Shown here in pieces: positions 1 to 9,303 of a stretch of DNA of 64,000 nucleotides. A program made the translations under genes and the position numbers. Origin of the DNA: Microbacterium binotii (lineage in GTDB: Bacteria > Actinomycetota > Actinomycetes > Actinomycetales > Microbacteriaceae); NCBI RefSeq assembly GCF_021398715.1, contig NZ_CP090347.1, positions 2,480,001 to 2,544,000 of the forward strand, read 5' to 3'. The notes below the pieces were generated by a model. It was not told where the DNA came from and searched no databases. It worked only from the letters and a program-made list of their open reading frames with translations. Position 1 is the stretch's first letter. Each line of letters starts with the position of its first letter.

Positions 1-767
1 TTCAGGCCGCCCTCGCCGAGCGTCGGCGGCTCCTTCTGGACGGTGAGCTCGACGGCACGCCCGACCATGAGGGAGGCGAGCTCGGTGTTGGTGGCGGTCG
101 GCGACGCTTCGCCGACGACCTTGCCGAGCCGGATGACGGTGATGCGGTCCGCGACCTCGCGGACCTCGCGCAGCTTGTGCGTGATGAAGACGATGGAGGT
201 GCCCTCGTCGCGCAGCTGGCGCATGATCGCCATGAGCTCGTCGGTCTCCTGCGGCGTCAGCACCGCAGTGGGCTCGTCGAAGACGAGGACCTTCGCGTCG
301 CGCGAGAGCGCCTTGATGATCTCGACGCGTTGCTGCACGCCGACGGGGAGATCCCCCACGAGAGCGTCGGGGTCGATCTCGAACCCGAAGCGCTGCGCGA
401 CCTCGCGTACGTGCGTACGGGCGGCGTTCAGGTCGAGGCGTCCGAGGGCCTTCGTGCTCTCGTGCCCGAGCATGACGTTCTCGGCGACGGTGAAGACGGG
501 GATGAGCATGAAGTGCTGGTGGACCATGCCGATGCCCGCGGCCATGGCGTCGCCGGGGCCGCGGAAGTTCTGGACGACGTCGTCCAGGAGGATCTCGCCC
601 TCGTCGGCGCGATACAGGCCGTACAGCACGTTCATGAGGGTCGACTTGCCTGCGCCGTTCTCCCCCAGCAACGCATGGATCTCGCCGGGGCGGACCACCA
701 GATCGATGTGGTCGTTGGCGACGAGGCTGCCGAATCTCTTGGTGATCCCGCGGAGCTCGAGCTTCAT
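1..767 (-). CDS. ABC transporter ATP-binding protein, nucleoside/simple-sugar type (partial)
   Basis: Cytoplasmic ATPase of a nucleoside-type ABC importer. The reading frame starts at ATG 767 and stays open past the left edge, so only the first 255 codons are present. Walker A GENGAGKST lies at residues 35-43. The signature region reads PVGVQQR, as in the two-domain ATPases of the RbsA/YufO family rather than LSGGQ, and Walker B is VLVFDEP. Family members carry two fused nucleotide-binding domains of about 500 residues in total, so the second is missing here. The gene follows a BMP-family lipoprotein on the same strand, as in Bacillus-type nup loci; permeases would be expected further left. 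Substrate (nucleosides, purines) is inferred from this pairing only. Confidence 0.9.
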   Translation of the reverse strand, partial: MKLELRGITKRFGSLVANDHIDLVVRPGEIHALLGENGAGKSTLMNVLYGLYRADEGEILLDDVVQNFRGPGDAMAAGIGMVHQHFMLIPVFTVAENVMLGHESTKALGRLDLNAARTHVREVAQRFGFEIDPDALVGDLPVGVQQRVEIIKALSRDAKVLVFDEPTAVLTPQETDELMAIMRQLRDEGTSIVFITHKLREVREVADRITVIRLGKVVGEASPTATNTELASLMVGRAVELTVQKEPPTLGEGGL

Positions 768-819
768 AGATGCACCCTACCTGGGTAGAAAATGCCTGTC
801 GAAAGGCGTCGGAACGGGA

Positions 820-855
820 CTCGGGGCGAGCGGCTGGAAAGCCACTCGCCCCGAG
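820..855 (-). terminator. Strong hairpin between lipoprotein and ATPase genes
   Basis: Arms CTCGGGGCGAG (820-830) and CTCGCCCCGAG (845-855) are perfectly complementary, extended inward by GGCT/AGCC. There is no T-run on the minus strand. It lies just after the lipoprotein stop, so it may attenuate read-through and set a high lipoprotein to ATPase ratio, as is common after binding-protein genes. Confidence 0.55.
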
Positions 856-870
856 GTGGTGCGGTTCAGA

Positions 871-1995
871 TCAAGAACCGGCGGGAGAGTTCTTCGAGGT
901 CACCGTGATGGTTCCCGCGATGATGTCGTCCTGGAGCTTGGTGAGCTCGTCGGTCAGGCCCTCCGGCAGCTGCGACTCGAAGTCGTGGAAGCTCGAGAGC
1001 TTGACGCCCTCGTTCTTCAGCGTGCCGACGTAGGGGGTCGGGTCGAACTCGCCCTTGGAAGCGGCGACGGTCGCGTCGTAGACGGCGACGTCGATCGCCT
1101 TCATGATCGAGACCAGCGTGATGTCGGCGACGCTGTCGTCGGCGACGGCGAGGTCGCTGTCGACACCGAGCATGAGCGTGTTCTTCCCGCTGTCGGAGAT
1201 GGCAGCGGCGGCGCTCTTGTAGATCGGTCCGCCCACGGGCAGGATCACGTCGACGCCCTGGTCGAGCACGCCCTGAGCGGTCTGCTTGGCGGTGTCGTTG
1301 GCGTCGAAGCCACCCGTGAACGAGCCCTCCTGGGTGTCGACGTTCCAGCCGAAGAGCTGGACGTTCGCGCCCTTGTCCTCGTTGTACTTGTCGACGCCCA
1401 TCGCGTAACCGTCCATGAAGACGGCGACCGAGGGGATCTGCATGCCGCCGAAGGTGCCGACCTTGTTGACGCCGTCCTTGGCGGACCAGGCAGCTGCGGC
1501 GTAGCCGCCGAGGTAGGCGGCCTCAGCCGTGTTGAAGACCAGCGGCTTGATGTTCGGCGCGTCGGTCTTGCCGTCGAAGTCGGTGTCGGCGTAGTCGTCG
1601 ATGATCGCGAAGTCGAGATCCGGGTTCGCGTTGGCGGCCTCGACGGTGGCGGCGGCGAGCTTGAAGCCGACGGCGATCACGAGCGTGCAGCCCTCGGAGA
1701 TGGCGGTCTGCATGTTCGGCGCGTAGTCGTTGTCGTTGGTCGACTCGAACTCGAGCGGGGTGACGCCGAGTTCCTTGGCCGCCTTGTCCATGCCGTTCTT
1801 GGCCGACTCGTTGAACGACTTGTCGTCCCAGCCGCCCGCGTCGGAGACCAGGCACGGCTTGAAGCCGTCGACGACGTCGGATGCGGAGCCGCTCGTCGTT
1901 TCGGTCGTGGGGGCGGAGCCACAGCCGGCCAGCAGCACGGCGGTGGCCGCGATCGCCAGGCCGCTGAGCAGCGCCTTGGTCGTCGTCTTCTTCAC
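871..1995 (-). CDS. BMP family (basic membrane protein / PnrA-like) substrate-binding lipoprotein
   Basis: Extracellular lipid-anchored receptor that captures nucleosides or related ligands for the ABC importer encoded downstream. 374 aa. It begins with a lysine-rich signal peptide and a lipobox LLAGC whose Cys25 would be lipidated. The mature part shows BMP/PnrA features such as FNESAKNG, ISEGCTLVIAVGF and ILPVGGPIYKSAAAAI. The start is GTG 1995, preceded on the minus strand by GGAGGA with very short spacing. A hairpin separates it from the ATPase gene. BMP proteins typically bind purine nucleosides; the ligand here is not shown by sequence. Confidence 0.92.
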   Translation of the reverse strand: MKKTTTKALLSGLAIAATAVLLAGCGSAPTTETTSGSASDVVDGFKPCLVSDAGGWDDKSFNESAKNGMDKAAKELGVTPLEFESTNDNDYAPNMQTAISEGCTLVIAVGFKLAAATVEAANANPDLDFAIIDDYADTDFDGKTDAPNIKPLVFNTAEAAYLGGYAAAAWSAKDGVNKVGTFGGMQIPSVAVFMDGYAMGVDKYNEDKGANVQLFGWNVDTQEGSFTGGFDANDTAKQTAQGVLDQGVDVILPVGGPIYKSAAAAISDSGKNTLMLGVDSDLAVADDSVADITLVSIMKAIDVAVYDATVAASKGEFDPTPYVGTLKNEGVKLSSFHDFESQLPEGLTDELTKLQDDIIAGTITVTSKNSPAGS

Positions 1996-2167
1996 GAGTC
2001 CTCCATCAAGAGACGTGGGAATGCCCCGGCAGTTCCGGGGACGGATGCGGCAACGTTACCTAATGTGACGCGCGCACAAAGGGCCGATCCGCAGGCCGCA
2101 ACGCAATGGTTACAAACGGCCCGCGACACGCGTCTTCCCCGGGTGCGGCGGGCGGCCGCATCCGGTG

Positions 2168-3283
2168 TCAGAGCACGTCGCCGCGACCCGTGAGTTTCAG
2201 CGCATCGACGACCTGCTTGACGCGCTGAGCGTGCTCGGTCGTGGTGACCAGGAGGGCGTCGGGGGTGTCGACCACGACGATGTCCTGCACGCCGATGAGG
2301 CTGATCACGCGCTGCGTCTGCGTCACCACGATGCCGCTGGACGCATCGGAGAGGATGCGGGCGTGCTCGCCGAGCACGGCCAGATCGTTCTTCCGACCGT
2401 TCGAGACGAGCTTCGTGAGGCTCGCGAAGTCGCCCACGTCGTCCCAGTCGAAGTGGCCCGGGATGACGGCGAGCTTGCCCTTGGCGGCCGCGGGCTCGGC
2501 GACCGCGTAGTCGATCGCGATCTTCTTGAGGTTCGGCCAGATGCGATCCACCGCGGGTCCGCGGCGCTCGCGGTCGTCCCACGCCTCGGCGAGTTCGGTC
2601 AGACCCGCGTGCAGCTCGGGCTCGTTCGCCTCGATCTCGGCGAGGAGCACATCGGCACGCGAGATGAACATGCCGGCGTTCCAGGAGTAGGCGCGATCGG
2701 TGAAGTACTCGCGTGCGGTGGCGAGGTCGGGCTTCTCGACGAACCGCTCGACGAGAGCCGCCTCCGGGGCGCCGTCCACGATCAGCTCGTCTGCCTTCTT
2801 GATGTATCCGAACCCGGTGGAGGGCTCGGACGGCTGGATGCCGATCGTGCAGATGTAGCCGGCACGAGCCACCGCGACCGCCTGGCGCACGGCGAAGTCG
2901 AAGATCCGCGCGCCCTGGATCACGTGGTCCGCGGCGAACGAACCGATCACGACGTCGGGCTCGCGGCGCACGAGGATCGCCGCGGCGAGACCGATCGCAG
3001 CCGTCGAGTCGCGCGGCTCGGATTCGAGGAACACGTTCTTGTCGGGGATGCCGGGCAGCTGCTTCTCGACCGCGGCGCGGTGCGCGCGTCCGGTGACGAC
3101 CGCGATCCGGTCGTGGCCGGCCAGTGACTCGAGACGGTCCCAGGTGTCGCGCAGCAACGTCTGGCCGGAACCGGTCAGGTCGTGCAGGAACTTCGGAGCG
3201 TCGGCGCGCGAGAGCGGCCAGAGCCTGCTGCCGATGCCGCCTGCCGGAATGACAGCGTAGAAACCCTCGATCTCGTTCCCCAT
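2168..3283 (-). CDS. manC: Mannose-1-phosphate guanylyltransferase
   Basis: Makes GDP-mannose from GTP and mannose 1-phosphate for cell-envelope glycans and lipid mannosylation; cytoplasmic. 371 aa. The nucleotidyltransferase signature AGGIGSRLWPLS is at residues 14-25, and FVEKP, typical of the sugar-phosphate site, is in the middle. It lacks the C-terminal phosphomannose isomerase domain of bifunctional AlgA-type enzymes. I place the start at ATG 3283 rather than GTG 3292: a TAGGGT -10 box (3291-3296, minus strand) lies 7 nt upstream of 3283 and would overlap the earlier codon, so the mRNA is probably leaderless. It stands alone, divergent from sdhC. Confidence 0.92.
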   Translation of the reverse strand: MGNEIEGFYAVIPAGGIGSRLWPLSRADAPKFLHDLTGSGQTLLRDTWDRLESLAGHDRIAVVTGRAHRAAVEKQLPGIPDKNVFLESEPRDSTAAIGLAAAILVRREPDVVIGSFAADHVIQGARIFDFAVRQAVAVARAGYICTIGIQPSEPSTGFGYIKKADELIVDGAPEAALVERFVEKPDLATAREYFTDRAYSWNAGMFISRADVLLAEIEANEPELHAGLTELAEAWDDRERRGPAVDRIWPNLKKIAIDYAVAEPAAAKGKLAVIPGHFDWDDVGDFASLTKLVSNGRKNDLAVLGEHARILSDASSGIVVTQTQRVISLIGVQDIVVVDTPDALLVTTTEHAQRVKQVVDALKLTGRGDVL

Positions 3284-3290
3284 ACCGGCC

Positions 3291-3296
3291 ACCCTA
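3291..3296 (-). promoter_or_regulatory. -10 box for leaderless manC
   Basis: TAGGGT on the minus strand ends 7 nt before ATG 3283, the spacing expected when transcription starts at the A of the start codon. Confidence 0.65.
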
Positions 3297-3362
3297 TCCG
3301 TCGCGTATGTCGGGCGAATGTCGCCGCGAGGACGCGTCGCCGGCGAGCGCCGAGCGCCGATT

Positions 3363-3380
3363 TATCTCGACATCGAGATT
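3363..3380 (+). promoter_or_regulatory. Palindromic operator upstream of sdhCDAB
   Basis: ATCTCGACATCGAGAT at 3364-3379 is a perfect palindrome except for the central two bases. The same arms occur upstream of icd (62229-62246). Two TCA-cycle promoters sharing a 16-bp palindrome suggests one regulator; its identity is not known from the sequence. Confidence 0.65.
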
Positions 3381-3381
3381 G

Positions 3382-3395
3382 TTAGGTTCGCCTAA
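3382..3395 (+). promoter_or_regulatory. Iron-box-like site (DtxR/IdeR type) upstream of sdhCDAB
   Basis: TTAGGTTCGCCTAA matches the first 14 positions of the DtxR/IdeR consensus (TTAGGTTAGCCTAA...) with one mismatch, and is itself an inverted repeat around TTCG. The remaining right-hand part of the 19-bp consensus is poor. Iron control would make sense for a succinate dehydrogenase rich in Fe-S clusters. Confidence 0.5.
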
Positions 3396-3512
3396 AGGGC
3401 GCCGTTGTGCTGCGGCGAATACACTGTCGGCAGCGCCCGCGTGACGCAGGGGACCAGCAAAAACCCCGAAGGGCAACGCCTGCCCCACCGTGTTCGATCA
3501 GGGAGGACGACC

Positions 3513-3947
3513 GTGGCTGCACCGGCACGCGTCACACCATCGCTCGCTCAGACGACGTCCAAGACGCCGCGAGGAACGCTGTACCGCGGCAACGAGGGCA
3601 TGTGGTCCTGGGTGCTGCACCGCATCACGGGTGTGTCGATCTTCTTCTTCCTGCTCGTGCACGTGCTCGACACCGCCCTCATCCGCGTCTCCCCCGAGGC
3701 GTACGACGCGGTCATCGGCACATACAAGAATCCCGTGATGGGCATCGGCGAGGTCGTCCTCGTGGCCGCGATCGCCTACCACGCCTATAACGGTCTGCGC
3801 ATCATCGTCGTCGACTTCTGGTCGAAGGGCGCGCGCTACCAGCGTCAGCTCTGGTGGGTCGTGCTGGGCCTGTGGGCCGTCACGATGCTGGGCTTCGCCC
3901 CCCGCCATCTCATGAACGTCTTCGCCGCGACGGGAGGCGGTCACTGA
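3513..3947 (+). CDS. sdhC: Succinate dehydrogenase cytochrome b556 subunit
   Basis: Membrane anchor subunit of respiratory complex II that binds heme b and quinone together with SdhD. 144 aa, three membrane helices. HRITGV near residue 37 is the family signature, followed by FLLVHVLDT, and AYHAYNGLR carries the likely heme ligand histidine in helix 2. Start GTG 3513 is chosen because GGGAGGA lies 6 nt upstream; the frame is open further up to 3405 but that part has no family similarity. The stop overlaps the sdhD start (TGATGA). First gene of sdhCDAB, preceded by a palindrome and an iron-box-like site; TACACT at 3420-3425 could be its -10. Confidence 0.93.
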   Translation: MAAPARVTPSLAQTTSKTPRGTLYRGNEGMWSWVLHRITGVSIFFFLLVHVLDTALIRVSPEAYDAVIGTYKNPVMGIGEVVLVAAIAYHAYNGLRIIVVDFWSKGARYQRQLWWVVLGLWAVTMLGFAPRHLMNVFAATGGGH

Positions 3948-4390
3948 TGAGCGCGACGATCGCCGATCCCCGCAGCCCTTTCTCCGCCCCGCGGCGCAAG
4001 GGCCCCAACCTCGAGAAGTGGGGCTGGGTGTACATGCGCGCCTCGGGCCTGGTGCTCGTGGTGCTGATCTTCGGACACCTCTTCGTCAACCTCATGACGG
4101 GCGACGGCATCCACCAGATCGACTTCGCCTTCGTCGCCGGCAAGCTCTCCTCGCCGTTCTGGCAGTGGTGGGATGTCGCGATGCTCTGGCTCGCCCTCAT
4201 CCACGGCGGCAACGGCATGCGCACGATCGTCAACGACTACGTCACGCACGCCACCACCCGGCGCGTTCTCGTCTGGGCGATCTGGATCGTGTCGGGCTTC
4301 CTGATCCTGCTCGGCACGCTCGTCGTCTTCACCTTCGACCCCTGCCTCGGCGTGACCAGCGACAGCGTGATGTGGGAGGTGTGCCAGTAG
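3947..4390 (+). CDS. sdhD: Succinate dehydrogenase hydrophobic membrane anchor subunit
   Basis: Second membrane anchor of complex II. 147 aa with three membrane helices: [20 protein letters not shown], a central helix around [20 protein letters not shown], and [19 protein letters not shown]. The IHGGNGMR segment corresponds to the heme-binding helix. Start ATG 3947 overlaps the sdhC stop, so the two are translationally coupled. 46 nt separate it from sdhA. Confidence 0.92.
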   Translation: MSATIADPRSPFSAPRRKGPNLEKWGWVYMRASGLVLVVLIFGHLFVNLMTGDGIHQIDFAFVAGKLSSPFWQWWDVAMLWLALIHGGNGMRTIVNDYVTHATTRRVLVWAIWIVSGFLILLGTLVVFTFDPCLGVTSDSVMWEVCQ

Positions 4391-4436
4391 GCACGCCGCA
4401 TCCCACGGATCAGAACAGACAAGAGGAATCCCACCT

Positions 4437-6266
4437 GTGAGCACTCACTCCACCGCGGACACCGTCGTCAAGGACGGTGTCTACTACCACCAGTTCGACA
4501 TCGTGATCGTCGGCGCCGGCGGCGCCGGGATGCGTGCGGCGATCGAGGCCGGCCCCGGCGCGAAGACCGCCGTCATCTCCAAGCTCTACCCGACCCGCTC
4601 GCACACGGGCGCCGCGCAGGGCGGTATGGCCGCGGCTCTGGCCAACGTCGAAGAGGACTCGTGGGAGTGGCACACCTTCGACACGATCAAGGGCGGCGAC
4701 TACCTCGTCGACCAGGATGCGGCGGAGATCCTCGCCAAGGAGGCCATCGACGCGGTCATCGACCTCGAGAACATGGGCCTGCCCTTCAACCGCACCCCCG
4801 ACGGCAAGATCGACCAGCGTCGATTCGGGGGCCACACCGCCGATCACGGCAAGAGCCCGGTCCGCCGCGCGTGTTACGCCGCTGACCGCACCGGCCACAT
4901 GATCCTGCAGACGCTGTTCCAGAACTGCGTCAAGCTCGGGATCAACTTCTTCAACGAGTTCTACGTGCTCGATCTGGTCACGGTCGAAGACGGCGGCACC
5001 ACCAAGGTCGCCGGCGTCGTCGCGTACGAGCTGGCCACCGGCGATCTGCACGTGTTCCAGTCGAAGGCCGTGGTGTTCGCCACCGGCGGCTTCGGCAAGA
5101 TCTTCAAGACCACCTCCAACGCGCACACGCTCACCGGTGACGGCGTCGGCATCGTCTGGCGCAAGGGGCTCCCGCTCGAGGACATGGAGTTCTTCCAGTT
5201 CCATCCGACCGGCCTCGCCGGTCTCGGCATCCTTCTCACCGAGGGAGCACGAGGTGAGGGCGCCATCCTGCGCAACGCCTCGGGCGAGCGCTTCATGGAG
5301 CGCTACGCGCCGACCATCAAAGACCTCGCGCCGCGCGACATCGTCAGCCGGTGCATGGTGCAGGAGGTCGAGGAGGGTCGCGGCGCCGGGCCTCACAAGG
5401 ACTACGTGCTCCTGGACTGCACCCACCTGGGCGCCGAGGTGCTCGAGACCAAGCTCCCCGACATCACCGAGTTCGCCCGCACCTACCTCGGTGTCGACCC
5501 TGTGGTCGAGCCCGTGCCGGTGATGCCGACGGCGCACTACGCGATGGGCGGCATCCCGACCAACATCGAGGCCGAGGTGCTCAGCGACAACGACACCGTC
5601 GTTCCCGGCCTCTATGCCGCGGGCGAGTGCGCGTGCGTCTCGGTGCACGGCTCCAACCGCCTCGGCACCAACTCCCTGCTCGACATCAACGTGTTCGGCA
5701 AGCGCGCCGGGCGCAACGCGGTGAAGTACGTCCAGAGCGGCGCGGAGTTCGTGCCGCTGCCTGACGACCCGGCCCGCGAGGTGCGCGAGATGATCGAGGG
5801 GCTGCGCAACAACCCCGGCACCGAGCGCATCGCCGTGCTGCGCAAGACGCTGCAGGACGAGATGGACCGCAAGGCCCAGGTGTTCCGCACCGACCAGTCC
5901 CTCGGCGAGGTCATGCTCGTCATCGCCGAGCTGCGCGAGCGGTACAAGAACATCCACGTCGACGACAAGGGCAAGCGGTACAACACCGATCTGCTCGAAG
6001 CCGTCGAGCTCGGCTTCCTCCTCGACATCGCCGAGGTCGTCGCCGTCGCCGCGCGCAACCGCAAGGAGAGCCGCGGCGGCCACATGCGCGACGACTACCC
6101 GACGCGCGACGACGAGAACTACATGAAGCACACGATGTCCTACCTGTCGGGCGATGCGCACTCCTCCCACCCGGAGGACCACATCCGTCTCGACTGGAAG
6201 CCGGTCGTCTTCACCAAGAACGAGGCCGGGGAACTGCGCTACCCGCCGCTGGAGAGGAAGTACTGA
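4437..6266 (+). CDS. sdhA: Succinate dehydrogenase flavoprotein subunit
   Basis: Oxidises succinate to fumarate with covalently bound FAD at the cytoplasmic face of complex II. 609 aa, normal length. The N-terminal dinucleotide fold reads [16 protein letters not shown], and [13 protein letters not shown] holds the His that carries FAD. HPTGLAG and the catalytic-loop segment [15 protein letters not shown] region ([14 protein letters not shown]) are present, as is [12 protein letters not shown] for flavin binding. GTG start 4437 with AAGAGGAA 8 nt upstream. Third gene of sdhCDAB; sdhB follows after 2 nt. Confidence 0.97.
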   Translation: MSTHSTADTVVKDGVYYHQFDIVIVGAGGAGMRAAIEAGPGAKTAVISKLYPTRSHTGAAQGGMAAALANVEEDSWEWHTFDTIKGGDYLVDQDAAEILAKEAIDAVIDLENMGLPFNRTPDGKIDQRRFGGHTADHGKSPVRRACYAADRTGHMILQTLFQNCVKLGINFFNEFYVLDLVTVEDGGTTKVAGVVAYELATGDLHVFQSKAVVFATGGFGKIFKTTSNAHTLTGDGVGIVWRKGLPLEDMEFFQFHPTGLAGLGILLTEGARGEGAILRNASGERFMERYAPTIKDLAPRDIVSRCMVQEVEEGRGAGPHKDYVLLDCTHLGAEVLETKLPDITEFARTYLGVDPVVEPVPVMPTAHYAMGGIPTNIEAEVLSDNDTVVPGLYAAGECACVSVHGSNRLGTNSLLDINVFGKRAGRNAVKYVQSGAEFVPLPDDPAREVREMIEGLRNNPGTERIAVLRKTLQDEMDRKAQVFRTDQSLGEVMLVIAELRERYKNIHVDDKGKRYNTDLLEAVELGFLLDIAEVVAVAARNRKESRGGHMRDDYPTRDDENYMKHTMSYLSGDAHSSHPEDHIRLDWKPVVFTKNEAGELRYPPLERKY

Positions 6267-6268
6267 GC

Positions 6269-7048
6269 ATGGCCGCCACCGCCATCGCCGAGACCACCAC
6301 CGAGGCCCCCGAGGTGCAGGAGACCAACGACTCCGGCATCCAGGCGTTCCTGGTCACCTTCATCGTGCGCCGGTTCAACCCGGAGCTGGACGAGGAGCCG
6401 CGCTGGGTCGACTACGACGTGGAGGTGTACTCCACCGACCGCGTGCTCGACGCCCTGCACAAGATCAAGTGGGAGGTCGACGGTTCGCTCGCTTTCCGCC
6501 GCTCGTGTGCCCACGGCATCTGCGGCTCGGACGCCATGCGCATCAACGGCCGCAACCGCCTCGCCTGCAAGACGCTGATCAAGGACCTCGACATCTCGAA
6601 GCCGATCTACGTCGAGGCGATCAAGGGTCTGCCGCTGGAGAAGGACCTCATCGTCGACATGGAGCCCTTCTTCGCGTCCTACCGCGAAGTGCAGCCGTTC
6701 CTCATCGCGAACTCCACGCCCGAGAAGGGCAAGGAGCGCGTGCAGTCGATCGTCGACCGCGAGCGCTTCGACGACACCACGAAGTGCATCCTCTGCGCGG
6801 CGTGCACCTCCTCGTGCCCCGTGTTCTGGACCGACGGCCAGTACTTCGGCCCCGCCGCGATCGTGAACGCGCACCGTTTCATCTTCGACTCGCGCGACGA
6901 CGCCGGCGACGTGCGTCTGGACATCCTCAACGACAAGGAGGGCGTGTGGCGCTGCCGCACCACCTTCAACTGCACCGAGGCATGCCCGCGCGGCATCCAG
7001 GTGACCAAGGCGATCGCCGAGGTCAAGCAGGCGGTCCTGCGCGGCTGA
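6269..7048 (+). CDS. sdhB: Succinate dehydrogenase iron-sulfur subunit
   Basis: Carries electrons from FAD to quinone through three Fe-S clusters. 259 aa. The 2Fe-2S motif CAHGICGSD...C has Asp instead of the third Cys, as in E. coli SdhB. The ferredoxin-like half has CILCAACTSSCP (4Fe-4S) and CRTTFNCTEACP (3Fe-4S). Start ATG 6269 is 2 nt after the sdhA stop, with GGAGAGGAAG inside the end of sdhA as ribosome-binding site. Last gene of the operon. Confidence 0.97.
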   Translation: MAATAIAETTTEAPEVQETNDSGIQAFLVTFIVRRFNPELDEEPRWVDYDVEVYSTDRVLDALHKIKWEVDGSLAFRRSCAHGICGSDAMRINGRNRLACKTLIKDLDISKPIYVEAIKGLPLEKDLIVDMEPFFASYREVQPFLIANSTPEKGKERVQSIVDRERFDDTTKCILCAACTSSCPVFWTDGQYFGPAAIVNAHRFIFDSRDDAGDVRLDILNDKEGVWRCRTTFNCTEACPRGIQVTKAIAEVKQAVLRG

Positions 7049-7079
7049 GCGGATGCGGAGTCCCACTCCCCGATCTCGC

Positions 7080-7085
7080 TAGGGT
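7080..7085 (+). promoter_or_regulatory. -10 box for leaderless yihY-like gene
   Basis: TAGGGT followed by 6 nt and the GTG start at 7092; no Shine-Dalgarno sequence is present. Confidence 0.65.
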
Positions 7086-7091
7086 GAGGGC

Positions 7092-8318
7092 GTGAGGCGA
7101 GCTGCGGAGAACGACGCCGACGTGCGATTCGTGCTGCCTCAAGACGAGAGCTCCCTGCGGGAGCGGTGGGATTCGGCGCAGGCGAACCTGCGCGAACGTC
7201 TGGATGAACCGATCGAGAAGGCAACGGCGCTGACCCGTCGCACCCTCGCCTGGTTCCCCATCCGCGTCTGGCGGCACTTCCTCCAGCACAACGGGTTCCT
7301 GCTGGCCGCGGGCGTCAGCTACCAGTCGCTGTTCGCGATCTTCGCCGGCATCTATCTCGCTGCCGCTGCGGTCGGGCTCTGGTTGGGCGGCGACGACGCG
7401 GCGGTGCACCAGCTGATCGACATCGTCAACAGCTACATCCCCGCCCTCATCAGCGAGAACGGTCTCGTCAAGCCGAGCCAGGTGGAGGCCGTCGCCTCGC
7501 AGAGCAGCGGCGGCCTGCTGCCGGTGACCGGAGCCATTGCACTCGTGGTGGTCATCTGGACGGCCATCGGGTTCATCACCTACACCCGCCGCGCGGTGCG
7601 CGACACGTTCGGCCTGCCCTTCGACTCCCGCAGCTACCTGGTGCTCAAGGCCCGCGATCTCCTGGCGGCCGCACTGTTCGGCATCGCACTGCTGGCCGGC
7701 TGGGTGCTCGTGCAGATCACGACGTGGGCACTGGATCTGCTGGCGAGCATCCTCCAGTGGCAGCCGGACTCCTCGTGGTCGACGATCCTCGCGCGGGCGC
7801 TCAGCCTCGTGGTCGCGTTCCTCGTCAACGCCGTCGCGCTCGCCCTGCTCTTCCGTTTCCTGACCGGCACGTCGCTGCGCTGGCGGCGGATCTGGCCCGG
7901 GTCGATCCTCGGCGGCGCGGCACTCGCCCTGCTGCAGGTGGGCGCGGGGCTCCTCCTGCGCTACACGCCGAGCAACCCGCTCATCGCGACCTTCGCCATC
8001 TTCATCGGCTTCCTCCTGTGGTTCCGCATCACCGGCATCGTGATCCTCGTGGCGGCGGCGTGGATCGCGGTCTCCACCTCCGACCGCGACCTGCCGCTGG
8101 TCGAGCTCAGCGACGCCGAGCGGGAACGGCTCGAACGGCGCGCGCTGCGTATCGCCGCCCACGTGCGTCTGCGCGAGGCGAAGAAGGCCCTCGCCTCGGC
8201 GCCGTGGTGGCGCAGGCCACGTCTGGCGCGTGCCGTGAAACAGGCCCGACGGGATGTGGCGGCGCTCGGCCGCGACGAGACCGACACCGCCGCCCGCCTG
8301 CGCGACCTGCTCGACTGA
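7092..8318 (+). CDS. YihY/virulence factor BrkB family inner-membrane protein
   Basis: Integral membrane protein of uncertain function; the family was once misnamed ribonuclease BN. 408 aa with a cytoplasmic N-terminus of about 60 residues, six predicted membrane helices (for example LLAAGVSYQSLFAIFAGIYL and VTGAIALVVVIWTAIGFITY) and a long charged, arginine-rich C-terminal tail. The sequence HNGFLLAAGVSYQSLFAIF is the family hallmark region. GTG start supported by the leaderless promoter 6 nt upstream. Between sdhB and xth, with no obvious functional link. Confidence 0.88.
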   Translation: MRRAAENDADVRFVLPQDESSLRERWDSAQANLRERLDEPIEKATALTRRTLAWFPIRVWRHFLQHNGFLLAAGVSYQSLFAIFAGIYLAAAAVGLWLGGDDAAVHQLIDIVNSYIPALISENGLVKPSQVEAVASQSSGGLLPVTGAIALVVVIWTAIGFITYTRRAVRDTFGLPFDSRSYLVLKARDLLAAALFGIALLAGWVLVQITTWALDLLASILQWQPDSSWSTILARALSLVVAFLVNAVALALLFRFLTGTSLRWRRIWPGSILGGAALALLQVGAGLLLRYTPSNPLIATFAIFIGFLLWFRITGIVILVAAAWIAVSTSDRDLPLVELSDAERERLERRALRIAAHVRLREAKKALASAPWWRRPRLARAVKQARRDVAALGRDETDTAARLRDLLD

Positions 8319-8412
8319 CCGGCGTGTGGCCGACGTCGCCACGCACGTCACCTCGAGCAGGTTCGCGGGGCGGTACGGCTGCGCAGACCGGTCGCATGTC
8401 GGTGGTGCCGGA

Positions 8413-8418
8413 TACGCT
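8413..8418 (+). promoter_or_regulatory. -10 box for leaderless xth
   Basis: TACGCT ends 7 nt before the GTG at 8426, which decides this start over the in-frame ATG at 8396. Confidence 0.6.
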
Positions 8419-8425
8419 GAAAGGC

Positions 8426-9274
8426 GTGTCACGAACCCTCCGCATCGCCTCTGTCAACGTCAATGGAATCCGCGCCGCGGTCAGAAACGGCATGGCCGGC
8501 TGGCTCGACAGTGCGGGGGTCGATGTCCTGACGCTCCAGGAGGTGCGCGCCGAGCTCACCCACCTCGAGAGCGCGCTGCCGGGCTGGGAGCTCGTGCACG
8601 ACGAGTCGCTGAGCAAGGGGCGCTCCGGGGTGGCGGTGGCCAGCCGCATCCCGATCACCGCATCCCGCATCGAGCTCGGTGACGAGGGCGTCGACTCGCG
8701 CGGCCGCTGGATCGAGGCCGACGTCGAGGTCGACGGCGAGCAGCTCACGGTTGTCAGCGCCTACGTGCACTCCGGCGAAGACGGCACGCCCCGCCAGGAC
8801 GCGAAGTACGGATTCCTCGACGCGATGAGTGTCCGTCTCGGCGAGCTGGCGCAGGACGATGCGCTGGCGCTGGTGACCGGCGATCTCAACGTCGGGCACC
8901 GCCCGCTCGACATCAAGAACTGGCGCGGCAATCAGAAGAAGGCGGGATTCCTCCCCCGCGAGCGCTCGTACTTCGACCGCTTCTTCGGCGATGCCGGGGC
9001 TCTCGTGACAGGCGTCGACGGAGTCGAAGGCATCGGGCTCGGCTGGGTGGATGTCGGGCGCCGTTTCGCCGGTGAGGTCGACGGCCCGTACACGTGGTGG
9101 TCCAACCGCGGACAGGCGTTCGACAACGACACGGGCTGGCGCATCGACTACCACATGGCCACTCCCGCCCTCGCGACGCGCGTCGCCGACTACCGGGTCG
9201 CGCGGGCCGCATCCTATGCCGAACGGTGGAGCGACCACGCGCCCGTGGTGGCCGACTACCGTCTGGGCGTCTGA
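8426..9274 (+). CDS. xth: Exodeoxyribonuclease III (AP endonuclease)
   Basis: Base-excision repair nuclease that cuts at abasic sites and trims 3' ends; Mg2+-dependent endonuclease/exonuclease/phosphatase fold. 282 aa. Motifs: N-terminal RIASVNVNGIRA, catalytic Glu in LTLQEVR, GDLNVGH with the catalytic Asp-Asn pair, and the C-terminal WSDHAPVVADY with the general-base Asp-His. The frame is open far upstream inside the yihY-like gene, but the leaderless promoter fixes GTG 8426. ATG 8396 is a weaker alternative adding ten residues. Confidence 0.93.
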   Translation: MSRTLRIASVNVNGIRAAVRNGMAGWLDSAGVDVLTLQEVRAELTHLESALPGWELVHDESLSKGRSGVAVASRIPITASRIELGDEGVDSRGRWIEADVEVDGEQLTVVSAYVHSGEDGTPRQDAKYGFLDAMSVRLGELAQDDALALVTGDLNVGHRPLDIKNWRGNQKKAGFLPRERSYFDRFFGDAGALVTGVDGVEGIGLGWVDVGRRFAGEVDGPYTWWSNRGQAFDNDTGWRIDYHMATPALATRVADYRVARAASYAERWSDHAPVVADYRLGV

Positions 9275-9303
9275 GAGGCGACGGCGCACCGCATCCGGGT
9301 CCG

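Noticed and set aside
1996..2167. Possible purine riboswitch upstream of the BMP lipoprotein gene.
   Set aside because: Only a simple CCCCGG/CCGGGG hairpin is visible; none of the conserved purine-aptamer loop sequences occur.
4410..6182. Long antisense open frame opposite sdhA (590 codons).
   Set aside because: Composition is typical of an antisense GC shadow (Val/Leu/His/Asp-rich, no motif); the sdhA frame is unambiguous.
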